Shown in pieces: positions 17,564 through 25,974 of a DNA stretch of 41,067 bases. A program made the translations under genes and the position numbers. How positions within the stretch are numbered: the first letter of the stretch is position 1; every line of letters starts with the position of its first letter. The notes beneath the pieces were generated by a model, which saw only the letters and a list, made by a program, of their open reading frames with translations, ran no database searches and was not told where the DNA came from. Source of the DNA: Paracoccaceae bacterium (GTDB taxonomy: Bacteria > Pseudomonadota > Alphaproteobacteria > Rhodobacterales > Rhodobacteraceae); the NCBI GenBank assembly GCA_030625695.1, contig DAOUQK010000003.1, positions 1 to 41,067 on the forward strand, given 5' to 3'.

Positions 17564-17588
17564 CGCCTGCCTTGTGAACCGGCAGGCG
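17564..17588. promoter_or_regulatory. Perfect 8-bp hairpin CGCCTGCC-N9-GGCAGGCG just upstream of the S49 peptidase gene
   Basis: Direct reading; 18 nt before ATG 17607. Confidence 0.5.
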
Positions 17589-17606
17589 ACATTCTACATC
17601 CCTTAC

Positions 17607-18404
17607 ATGAAACTCCGCCTGCCATTTATCAAAAACCCGCCCTTGGTGTCCGTTGTGCGCCTGTCCGGTGCTATTGGCATGTCGGGGCGCGGGTCGCTTA
17701 ATCACCAATACACCGCCCCGATTTTGGAAAAGGCGTTTCGGCGCGGCAAGCCGGACGCAGTGGTTCTTGAAATCAACTCTCCCGGTGGCTCTCCGGTGCA
17801 ATCGGCATTAATCGGCGGCCATATCCGGCGGTTGGCGCAAGAACTGAACGTACCGGTCTATGGCTTTGTCGAAGATGTGGCGGCCTCGGGCGGCTATTGG
17901 CTGGCGGCGGCAGCGGATGAGATATGGGCCGACGACAATTCGGTGCTTGGCTCGATCGGGGTGATATCGGCGGGCTTTGGCGCCCACGTGTTCCTGGCCC
18001 GGCAAGGGATCGAACGCCGTGTTCATACAGCGGGCGACAGCAAATCCATGATGGATCCGTTCAGCCCGGAAAAGAAAGAGGACGTGGCCCGGCTCAAAAC
18101 GCTGCTCGGCGATATCCATGACAATTTTATTGCCCACGTTCAGGCGCGGCGTGGTGACAAGCTGGCCAAATACAAAGGCATGTTCACCGGCGAAGTCTGG
18201 CTGGCGGCCCGTGCGCTTGAGTTGGGCCTGATCGACGGGATCGGCCACATGAAACCGCAGATGGTCCAGCGTTTCGGCGACAAGGTTCAGTTTCGCCGTT
18301 ATAGTTTGCGCCGCCCATTTTTGTCGCGCTTTGGCGCGCAGATCGCCCAGGATACTTTGGGCGGGATTGAGGAACGCGCCGCTTTTGCGCGGTTTGGCTT
18401 GTAA
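17607..18404 (+). CDS. S49 family peptidase (SppA/SohB-like)
   Basis: VVLEINSPGGSPVQSALIGGHIRRLA...GFVEDVAASGGYWLAAAADEIWADDNSVLGSIGVI, catalytic Ser/Lys motifs. Confidence 0.92.
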   Translation: MKLRLPFIKNPPLVSVVRLSGAIGMSGRGSLNHQYTAPILEKAFRRGKPDAVVLEINSPGGSPVQSALIGGHIRRLAQELNVPVYGFVEDVAASGGYWLAAAADEIWADDNSVLGSIGVISAGFGAHVFLARQGIERRVHTAGDSKSMMDPFSPEKKEDVARLKTLLGDIHDNFIAHVQARRGDKLAKYKGMFTGEVWLAARALELGLIDGIGHMKPQMVQRFGDKVQFRRYSLRRPFLSRFGAQIAQDTLGGIEERAAFARFGL

Positions 18405-18405
18405 C

Positions 18406-18594
18406 GTGATCGTCAAAATCATCTCATTGTTTCTGATCGGCATGGTGGTGTTGGCGATGTTTGGTCGGCTGCGTTTGCCCCGATTGCCCGGATCAAAACG
18501 GTTGGCCCGGGCCAAATGCCCCAAATGCGGACGCTTTCGCATCGGCAAGGGCCCCTGCGGTTGCGGCCATCGCGGCAAAGGTGGCCGTACATGA
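18406..18594 (+). CDS. Small membrane-anchored zinc-ribbon-like protein (62 aa, GTG start)
   Basis: VIVKIISLFLIGMVVLAMFGRLRLPRLPGSKRLARAKCPKCGRFRIGKGPCGCGHRGKGGRT; CxxC...CxC; ATGA overlap with the next gene. Confidence 0.7.
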   Translation: MIVKIISLFLIGMVVLAMFGRLRLPRLPGSKRLARAKCPKCGRFRIGKGPCGCGHRGKGGRT

Positions 18595-19541
18595 TGATGC
18601 CCTGGCTGCTGTCTGGCCTGGGGTTGTTGATTCTGCTGCTGGGCGGCGATGTCCTGGTGCGCGGCGCGGTTAATCTAAGCCTTCGACTGGGGGTGCCGGC
18701 CCTGATCGTCAGCCTGACGATTGTTGCCTTTGGCACGTCTGCCCCGGAATTGCTGATCTCGATCAAGGCGACGTTGAACAATGCGCCGGGTATCGCGTTG
18801 GGTAATGTTGTCGGCTCAAATACCGCCAATATCCTGATGGTGCTGGGTATTCCGGCGCTGCTTGCGACCATGCACACCTCGCAATGCGACAGTGCCAAAA
18901 CCTACCTGCATATGCTGGGGGCCACGGTGTTGTTCATTGCTCTGGCCTTTACCGGTGAATTCAACGCCACTGGCGGGATGGTCTTGCTGGTGGTGCTGGT
19001 GTTGATCATGGCCTCGGTCTTTCGAGAGGCGCGTGGGCATATCAGGGCAGGTGAGCCTGACGATCTGGAAGACATTGATGAGGCTGATCCGGATATGCCG
19101 TACTGGCGGATTGGTCTTTATCTGCTGCTTGGCCTGATCGGTCTGCCGCTGGGTGCCAACATTCTGGTCGAAAACGCCACCGTCATTGCCCGGGCTTATG
19201 GCGTCACCGATACGGTCATTGGCCTGACCCTGGTGGCTGTGGGCACATCCCTGCCAGAACTTGCCACCACCTTGATGGCGACGCTTCGTCAGCGGGCAGA
19301 TGTGGCGTTGGGCAATGTTATCGGCTCGAACATGTTCAATCTGCTCGCCATCATCGGCATTGCCACACTGTTTGGCCCAATCCCGGTTGATCCGTCCTTC
19401 CTGACCTTTGATCTGTGGGTGATGCTGGCCGCATCACTACTGATGATCCCATTTGTCTTTTTGGGCCGCGACATCACCCGCGCATGGGGCGTAGTGCTGA
19501 CAGCGCTCTATGCTGCCTATATCGCGGTTGTACTTTTTTAA
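18591..19541 (+). CDS. Calcium/sodium antiporter (CaCA family, YrbG-like)
   Basis: Two alpha-repeat motifs: VAFGTSAPELLISIKATLNNAPGIALGNVVGSNTANI and VAVGTSLPELATTLMATLRQRADVALGNVIGSNMFNL. Confidence 0.92.
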   Translation: MMMPWLLSGLGLLILLLGGDVLVRGAVNLSLRLGVPALIVSLTIVAFGTSAPELLISIKATLNNAPGIALGNVVGSNTANILMVLGIPALLATMHTSQCDSAKTYLHMLGATVLFIALAFTGEFNATGGMVLLVVLVLIMASVFREARGHIRAGEPDDLEDIDEADPDMPYWRIGLYLLLGLIGLPLGANILVENATVIARAYGVTDTVIGLTLVAVGTSLPELATTLMATLRQRADVALGNVIGSNMFNLLAIIGIATLFGPIPVDPSFLTFDLWVMLAASLLMIPFVFLGRDITRAWGVVLTALYAAYIAVVLF

Positions 19542-19681
19542 GGTGAAACGAGCCTGTATCATTGTCACCACGACACCTTTCAGATCAGTTTTTTAGCCCG
19601 GGCAGGCCAAAGTTTTGCACCGCTCACGAATCCGTTAACAGAAGATTGCAGAAATGCCTTTAAAATCATTAACTTGGCATG

Positions 19682-19737
19682 AGGCGTTTATTTTGTTATG
19701 CAATTGCAATGACTTACCATAACGCCTAAAAATTAGG
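19682..19737. repeat. Imperfect inverted repeat in AT-rich intergenic region
   Basis: AGGCGTT-tatttt-GTTATG ... CATAACGCCT (19718-19727), followed by GCCT-aaaaatt-AGGC alternative pairing. Confidence 0.35.
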
Positions 19738-19909
19738 CAAAATGGCGAATACCCGAAAAACTAACGGAAATTTCGACCTCGGGGAAAGTTATCATCAGTG
19801 TTATCCACAGAAACGGTGGATTTGTTTTCTCTTGATTACTGTCCGCAAATGATTGCAGCCCGCGCCAGAGAATCATATCCCTGTGATATGAACGATCAGC
19901 CAGTCGGGC

Positions 19910-19978
19910 GTAGGGTGGGCAGTTCTGCCCACCGTTCCGGTTGATCGTAAAGAAGGTGGGCAAAACTGCCCACCCTAC
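19910..19978. repeat. REPIN-like element B: inverted pair of GTAG-headed REP hairpins
   Basis: GTAGggtgggcagttctgcccacc (19910-19933) / ggtgggcaaaactgcccaccCTAC (19955-19978); arms identical except one base. Confidence 0.85.
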
Positions 19979-20022
19979 GGGCCGGTGACAGGTCATTCAT
20001 TAGGTGAATTGGGTTCAGAGAT

Positions 20023-21900
20023 ATGAATGATCAGCCAGAACAAGATAGCCCCGAACCCCCGACTGGCCACGGTGTCATTCAGGGCTATCTCAAATCTCTG
20101 GACGCCTCGCCTGGGGTCTACCGGATGCTGGACGCACAGGCGCGGGTTCTTTACGTCGGCAAGGCGCGTGCGTTGCGCGCCCGGGTTTCCAGCTATGCGC
20201 GCCCGACGGGTCACAGCCCGCGCATTTCCCGGATGATTGCCGCCACCGCGTCGATGATGTTCCTGACCACCCGCACCGAGACCGAGGCGCTGCTGCTGGA
20301 GCAGAACCTGATCAAACAGCTCAAGCCGAAGTACAACGTGCTGCTGCGCGACGACAAAAGCTTTCCCAATATTCTGGTGGCCAAAGACCAGGCGTTTCCC
20401 CAGATCAAAAAGCACCGCGGCGCGAAGAAACAAAAAGGCGCGTATTTTGGCCCCTTCGCCAGTGCTGGTGCTGTCAACCGCACCCTGAACCAGTTGCAAA
20501 AGGCGTTCCTTTTGCGCAATTGCTCGGACCCGATGTTCGAAAGCCGGACCCGCCCGTGTCTGTTGTACCAGATCCGGCGCTGCTCGGCACCTTGCGTCGG
20601 CAAGATCAGCGAAGAGGGTTATGGCCTTGCGGTTCGCGACGCCGAATTGTTCCTGTCCGGGCGCTCTACCAAGGTGCAGGAAGACCTGGCCGCCCAGATG
20701 CAGATGGCCTCGGACGCGATGGAATTCGAACGCGCCGCCGCCTTGCGCGACCGCATCCGCGCCTTGACACAAGTGCAGGGCGCGCAGGGGATCAACCCAC
20801 GTAATGTGTCAGAGGCCGATGTGATCGCGCTGCATATGGATACCGGGCAGGCCTGCGTTCAGGTGTTCTTTATCCGCGCCGGACAGAACTGGGGCAATCA
20901 CGACTATTACCCGCGCGCAGGCACCGATTTTTCCGCCGCCGAGGTGATGGAGGCATTCCTGGGCCAGTTTTATGACACCAAAGAGCCGCCGCGCCAGATT
21001 ATCCTGTCCGATGGGATCGAGAATGACGATCTAATGGCTGATGCCCTCAGTCAAAAGGCCGGGCGCAAGGTGGAAATTCTGGTGCCGCAACGCGGTGAAA
21101 AGGCCGATCTGGTGGCAGGGGCCCTGCGCAACGCGCGGGAATCGCTGGCCCGGCGCATGTCTGAAAGTGCGACACAGGCCAGATTACTGCGCGGGCTGGC
21201 CGAGGCATTTTCGCTGGATGGCCCGCCGACGCGGATCGAGGTTTATGACAACAGTCATATTCAGGGCGCGCACGCGGTTGGCGCGATGATTGTCGCGGGC
21301 CCGGACGGATTTATCAAAAACGCCTATCGCAAATTCAACATCAAAGGCGTTGACCTGACTCCGGGCGACGACTTTGGCATGATGAAAGAGGTGCTGGGCC
21401 GCCGGTTTTCCCGCCTGCTAAAGGAAGACCCGGACCGCAACAAAGGGCTTTGGCCCGACCTGTTGCTGATCGATGGCGGGGCCGGGCAGGTCAGCGTTGT
21501 GGCCGAAATCATGGGCCAGCACGGCGTGCAGGACATCCCCATGGTTGGCGTCGCCAAAGGGGTTGACCGGGACGCCGGCAAAGAGGAATTCCACCGTCCC
21601 GGCCAGCGTGCCTTTGCCCTGCGTCACAACGATCCGGTGTTGTATTTTGTCCAGCGTCTACGGGATGAAGCGCATCGTTTTGCCATCGGCACCCACCGTG
21701 CCAAACGGTCCAAGGCCATCGGGGCCACGCCGCTGGACGAAGTGCCGGGCGTTGGGGCCACGCGCAAACGCGCGTTGCTGGCGCATTTTGGTTCGGCCAA
21801 GGCAGTTTCGCGGGCTGATTTGAAGGATCTGAAGGCGGTTGACGGGGTATCGGGTGCCCTTGCCGACACCATTTACGACTTTTTCCACGATAAGGGGTGA
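20023..21900 (+). CDS. uvrC: Excinuclease ABC subunit C
   Basis: [29 protein letters not shown] (GIY-YIG), UVR motif, ...[21 protein letters not shown]-terminal HhH ([19 protein letters not shown]). Confidence 0.97.
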   Translation: MNDQPEQDSPEPPTGHGVIQGYLKSLDASPGVYRMLDAQARVLYVGKARALRARVSSYARPTGHSPRISRMIAATASMMFLTTRTETEALLLEQNLIKQLKPKYNVLLRDDKSFPNILVAKDQAFPQIKKHRGAKKQKGAYFGPFASAGAVNRTLNQLQKAFLLRNCSDPMFESRTRPCLLYQIRRCSAPCVGKISEEGYGLAVRDAELFLSGRSTKVQEDLAAQMQMASDAMEFERAAALRDRIRALTQVQGAQGINPRNVSEADVIALHMDTGQACVQVFFIRAGQNWGNHDYYPRAGTDFSAAEVMEAFLGQFYDTKEPPRQIILSDGIENDDLMADALSQKAGRKVEILVPQRGEKADLVAGALRNARESLARRMSESATQARLLRGLAEAFSLDGPPTRIEVYDNSHIQGAHAVGAMIVAGPDGFIKNAYRKFNIKGVDLTPGDDFGMMKEVLGRRFSRLLKEDPDRNKGLWPDLLLIDGGAGQVSVVAEIMGQHGVQDIPMVGVAKGVDRDAGKEEFHRPGQRAFALRHNDPVLYFVQRLRDEAHRFAIGTHRAKRSKAIGATPLDEVPGVGATRKRALLAHFGSAKAVSRADLKDLKAVDGVSGALADTIYDFFHDKG

Positions 21901-22011
21901 TCCAAATGACACGCCTCACGGCGTGACTGGATTCTTAAAAGATGTGGCAAGGTGACAAGATTTTGCTAACGCCTGCTTTCATGTTGAGGGTCCGCGCGAT
22001 ACTGTCGGCCT

Positions 22012-22677
22012 ATGAGATGGAATCTTCCCAATATCCTGACGCTTTCGCGTCTGTTTGCGGCCCCCGGGCTGGCGGTGATGTTCCTTTATTTCACCAGACC
22101 ATATGCCGATTGGTTTGCCCTGAGCCTGTTTGTCATTGCCTCTCTGACCGATTGGCTTGACGGCTATCTGGCGCGGGCCTGGAAACAGGAAACCAAACTG
22201 GGCACGATGCTGGACCCGATTGCCGACAAGGCGATGGTGATTATTGCACTGATGGTGATCGTCGGCTTTTCGTCGATGTCACCCTGGCTGGTCCTGCCGG
22301 CCACGTTCATTCTGTTTCGCGAAGTGTTTGTTTCGGGCCTGCGAGAATACCTTGGCGATACGGCTGGCACGTTGAAGGTGACAGCATTGGCCAAGTGGAA
22401 AACCACGGCGCAGATGGTGGCCATTGCCGTGTTGTTCGCCCAGGGCGTGTTTGAGCATTATCTGGGCATGTCGATCATCGGCATGGACAATGAACTGGTG
22501 GGGCAAATCCTGAACGGAGAAGTTGAGGACCTGCATGGATTGCACTGGAAACTGGCCGGGATGGACTGGACCGGGCGGATTGGTCTTTGGTTGTTGTGGC
22601 TTGCGGCGGCGCTGACGCTGATCACCGGATGGGATTACCTGCGCAAAGCGATGCCGTATCTGAGGGAAACATCATAA
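22012..22677 (+). CDS. pgsA: CDP-diacylglycerol-glycerol-3-phosphate 3-phosphatidyltransferase
   Basis: MRWNLPNILTLSRLFAAPGLAV...LTDWLDGYLARAWKQETKLGTMLDPIADK (CDP-alcohol phosphotransferase motif). Confidence 0.95.
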   Translation: MRWNLPNILTLSRLFAAPGLAVMFLYFTRPYADWFALSLFVIASLTDWLDGYLARAWKQETKLGTMLDPIADKAMVIIALMVIVGFSSMSPWLVLPATFILFREVFVSGLREYLGDTAGTLKVTALAKWKTTAQMVAIAVLFAQGVFEHYLGMSIIGMDNELVGQILNGEVEDLHGLHWKLAGMDWTGRIGLWLLWLAAALTLITGWDYLRKAMPYLRETS

Positions 22678-22922
22678 TGGATGTATTGTATTTTGCCTGG
22701 GTCCGCGAACGTATCGGCCTGCCCAAAGAGCGAATCGATACCAGTGCTGCAACCGTGACCGCCCTGGTTGATGAATTGCGCGCGCGCGAAGAACGCTATG
22801 CCGCTGCGTTTGCCGATCTCAGCGCGTTGCGTGTGGCGGTTGATCAGGAGTTGGTCGATTTTGACGCGCCATTGGCAGGCGCGCGCGAAGTGGCGTTTTT
22901 CCCGCCGATGACGGGCGGCTAG
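22677..22922 (+). CDS. moaD: Molybdopterin synthase small subunit
   Basis: MDVLYFAWVRERIG...VAFFPPMTGG with C-terminal GG; overlaps pgsA stop (TAATG). Confidence 0.93.
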   Translation: MDVLYFAWVRERIGLPKERIDTSAATVTALVDELRAREERYAAAFADLSALRVAVDQELVDFDAPLAGAREVAFFPPMTGG

Positions 22923-23035
22923 AGCGTGTCCAACAAACATGAATTCAGTCAGCCGCCCGAACGCGTTATGCTTTGCAAACCCTGCCTCGGGCGGCTGACT
23001 GAATACATGAGCCCTGTTAGATTGGATACGCTCTA
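22920..23035. mobile_element. 116-bp palindromic MITE-like element, copy 2, between moaD and moaE
   Basis: TAGAGCG...CGCTCTA; internal perfect 14-bp stem AGTCAGCCGCCCGA/TCGGGCGGCTGACT; homologous to 10894-11009 (reverse complement). Confidence 0.8.
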
Positions 23036-23036
23036 A

Positions 23037-23483
23037 ATGCGGATTGTGGTTCAGGAGGCCGGGTTTGACGCCGGTCAGGAACTGACCCGGTTCAGTGCGG
23101 CTGATCCTGGTATTGGTGCGATTGTCAGCTTTACCGGCGTGGTGCGCGACACCGCCGAAGGCACGCTTGATGTGATGCAGATCGAACATTACCCCGGCAT
23201 GACCGAGGCCGCATTGACCAAGATCGCACAAGAGGCAATGACCCGCTGGGCATTGGGCGATATCCTGGTGATCCACCGGTTCGGACGGCTGGCCCCGGGG
23301 GATCAGATCATGATGGTGGCCACGACATCGGCGCACCGAAAGGACGCTTTTGAAGCGGCGGAATACCTGATGGATTACCTTAAATCCCGCGCGCCATTCT
23401 GGAAGAAAGAGATTCTGCGCGATGGAGCGCACTGGGTTGCCGCGAGGGACGAAGACGAAGATGCGTTGGGGCGCTGGGACTGA
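23037..23483 (+). CDS. moaE: Molybdopterin synthase catalytic subunit
   Basis: IGAIVSFTGVVRDTAEGTLDVMQIEHYPGMTEAALTKI...VIHRFGRLAPGDQIMMVATTSAHRKDAFEAAEYLMDYLKSRAPFWKKE. Confidence 0.96.
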   Translation: MRIVVQEAGFDAGQELTRFSAADPGIGAIVSFTGVVRDTAEGTLDVMQIEHYPGMTEAALTKIAQEAMTRWALGDILVIHRFGRLAPGDQIMMVATTSAHRKDAFEAAEYLMDYLKSRAPFWKKEILRDGAHWVAARDEDEDALGRWD

Positions 23484-23485
23484 CG

Positions 23486-23809
23486 CTAAACGCCAGTTCG
23501 CTCAATATGTGCGCGCATTTCTTCCGCCTCTAGGCGCGCCTCGCGCAACCCGTCCATCGCCGCATTCAGTTCGGCTTCGCTTTGGATCAACTGATTGCTC
23601 AGCTCGGCCTCACGTTGTTGCAGATAGGTGATTGCCTGGTCGCGGGTTTCTTCGGCCTCGTGCAATTCCTGGCTCATCCGGTCCAGCTCATTGACGTCCT
23701 TCTTGTTCACCCGGGTAAAGCGATGCACCAGCCAATGGGTGAACCAGCCGGTCATGAACGCGACAAACAGGATGGTCGCGGTGGTTATGATGAACTCAAT
23801 TCTGTCCAT
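23486..23809 (-). CDS. Hypothetical membrane-anchored coiled-coil protein
   Basis: N-terminal TM (FIITTATILFVAFMTGWFTHWL) followed by E/Q/R-rich coiled coil; start overlaps the 3' end of the upstream OmpA gene. Confidence 0.7.
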   Translation of the reverse strand: MDRIEFIITTATILFVAFMTGWFTHWLVHRFTRVNKKDVNELDRMSQELHEAEETRDQAITYLQQREAELSNQLIQSEAELNAAMDGLREARLEAEEMRAHIERTGV

Positions 23810-25886
23810 TGCTGGCGTCCTCTGCGTCGGATTGCTGGGGGGCGGGTTGATCTGATTCCGGGTCTTCGCTGGTGGTGTCGTCGGTCTCGGTCGGGGCGGG
23901 GTCTTCCTCGGATTCCACTGCGGTCTCTTCTACAGCCTCTTCCTCGACTTCTTCCACAGTTTCTTGCTCTGTAGCTTCCTCGGCAACATCTTCTGTGACC
24001 TCAGGCTCTGTTCCCGCCTCCTGTGCCACACTGTCCGGCGTGGCTTCCGGCGTGGCCGTCATATCGAGCGGCAGATCGGGCCGGATCAGCCGGAATTCGA
24101 TCCGGCGGTTATCTTCGCGCCCCTGTTCGGTGCCGTTGTCGGCGATTGGCGTGCTTTCACCGTACCCCACGGCCACATAGGTTGAGGTTATTACCCGGCG
24201 CGACCGCAACTCATTCAACACCGATTGGGCCCGGGCCTGGCTTAGCGATTGGTTCATGCCCTCGCGGCCCTGACTGTCAGTATGACCTTGAATTTCCAAC
24301 CGTATCTCGCCGCATTTGTTAAGAATGTCGGCCAGCGCGTTCATCGTGTCCAACGCCCCGGCCGCAATTGTTGCCGACCCCGGTTCGAACGATATCTTGG
24401 CGTCGGTCTGAACGGCGGCCAGATCGGCCTCACACACGTCAGGGGCAGGGGTCAGATCAACCGGGTCAGGCAGCTTGCGATAGGTGATATCAAGAGCAAA
24501 TGTTCCGGCCCCGCCAAGTTTGGCCGCCAGCAGGGTGGCAATGTCGGAACTGGCCTGTTCGCGCTCGGAAATGCCGCTGATGACCAACGTATCAGCGGTG
24601 ACAATCACCGACCCGTTGACCAGATACGACAGCGCTTCCAACCCGGCCAGAACCCGCACCGGCCAGTTGGCTGGCAGGCCGTCGACAATGCGGGATGCGG
24701 TATACACCATGTCCGACCCGAAACGCGCTTTGGCATAGGCATCCGTCATGTCGCGCAAGCTTGCATCACTCACCCGGCCCCGCAATTGCACAAGGCCCTC
24801 CGGGCTTAGGGTGGCGGTGAACTCGGACGGGCCGGTGGTTCCCGCCTCGTCCACCGGTTGTGGCAGGATGGCATGCAGGGCAAAAACCGGCGGCAACGAA
24901 GTTTGCAACTCGCCGATGACCCGGTCGAACCTGGCCACATCGGTGCCATCCTGGGCCACCAGCGTGATGTCGGCGTTTGACATGGTCACCGTGCCGGCCT
25001 CAATCTTGGCCAGGGCGCGAATGGAAAGTGCTGCGGCGCGGGCCCAGGTCGGGCTGGGTGCGCCCATGCCGATGGTGCACTCTGCGGCGCGTTCCAACCC
25101 GGCTTGCTTTGCGGCCAACATGATCTGTGCTTTGGTGGCGACGCTGTCGGCGGAACAGGCATCAAACCGCGCGCCATTGCTGTCGATCAGAAAACGCAGG
25201 GTAAATGGCGTGATGACCGGGCGTGGCGCAGATATATCCAGCGCCAGTCGCAGTCCCGGCGGTGCTGCGCGGGTCAGTTCGGCCTCCAGCCGGCGTTTGG
25301 CCTCGATACTTTCCGAGATCGCCGTTATCACCACTTGCCCGGCCGTGACCGAGATTTTTGAGCGTGGCAACCGGTCAAGGGCGACCACGGCAAAACCCAT
25401 CGCGTCCTGCCAACCTCTTGGCACCGGATAGCGTGCGACCTGAAGCAGATCACTGACCTGTCCGTCGTCGTCGATCCGGCGCAGTTGCTTCATCAGCGCC
25501 AGCCGGTCAGTCGTGGACGGGATCAGACCAATGATCGAAATACCGCTGTCGTTGCGCAGGACTTCAACCGAAAACCGCGGTGCCACAATATCAGCCTGTG
25601 CTTTGATCTGCATTGCGTCGATGATCCGAGCCGCGTCGATGATGCCGCCAATAAGGCTTTTGACGCTGAACCGGACGGCTTCGTCCGGGGCGGTGCCGGA
25701 CAGGATGACTTTCAACCCGTCGGCCTGAACCTCGGCCCAGGTATGGTCGGACTTGTCGAGCAGTTCGCGCACGTCAATCTCGGTCCGGGTCTCAACCGCG
25801 GTAACGGCGAAACTGGCGGCAACAAGGCACAGACCGGCCGCCAGAAGCAGCGCGATCAATGAGATAAAAAGTGAGGACAGGCGCAT
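23796..25886 (-). CDS. OmpA-family protein with repeated BON-like region and long acidic C-terminal tail
   Basis: C-terminal ISFEPGSATIAAGALDTMNALADILNKCGEIRLEIQGHTDSQGREGMNQSLSQARAQSVLNEL OmpA domain; N-terminal signal anchor; ~85-residue E/T/D/P-rich tail. Confidence 0.85.
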   Translation of the reverse strand: MRLSSLFISLIALLLAAGLCLVAASFAVTAVETRTEIDVRELLDKSDHTWAEVQADGLKVILSGTAPDEAVRFSVKSLIGGIIDAARIIDAMQIKAQADIVAPRFSVEVLRNDSGISIIGLIPSTTDRLALMKQLRRIDDDGQVSDLLQVARYPVPRGWQDAMGFAVVALDRLPRSKISVTAGQVVITAISESIEAKRRLEAELTRAAPPGLRLALDISAPRPVITPFTLRFLIDSNGARFDACSADSVATKAQIMLAAKQAGLERAAECTIGMGAPSPTWARAAALSIRALAKIEAGTVTMSNADITLVAQDGTDVARFDRVIGELQTSLPPVFALHAILPQPVDEAGTTGPSEFTATLSPEGLVQLRGRVSDASLRDMTDAYAKARFGSDMVYTASRIVDGLPANWPVRVLAGLEALSYLVNGSVIVTADTLVISGISEREQASSDIATLLAAKLGGAGTFALDITYRKLPDPVDLTPAPDVCEADLAAVQTDAKISFEPGSATIAAGALDTMNALADILNKCGEIRLEIQGHTDSQGREGMNQSLSQARAQSVLNELRSRRVITSTYVAVGYGESTPIADNGTEQGREDNRRIEFRLIRPDLPLDMTATPEATPDSVAQEAGTEPEVTEDVAEEATEQETVEEVEEEAVEETAVESEEDPAPTETDDTTSEDPESDQPAPQQSDAEDASNGQN

Positions 25887-25974
25887 GGTTGAGTTTGATC
25901 ACAATCTCGTGAGTGTTCGGCTTGATTACAACAGGATCGGGTGGCAATCCAGTGCCCAATATGGCCGGTTTCAA

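Noticed and set aside
19801-19809. TTATCCACA, a perfect DnaA-box sequence in an AT-rich intergenic region
   Set aside because: Only one box seen; one match to a 9-mer in 41 kb is close to chance and no origin-associated genes are nearby.
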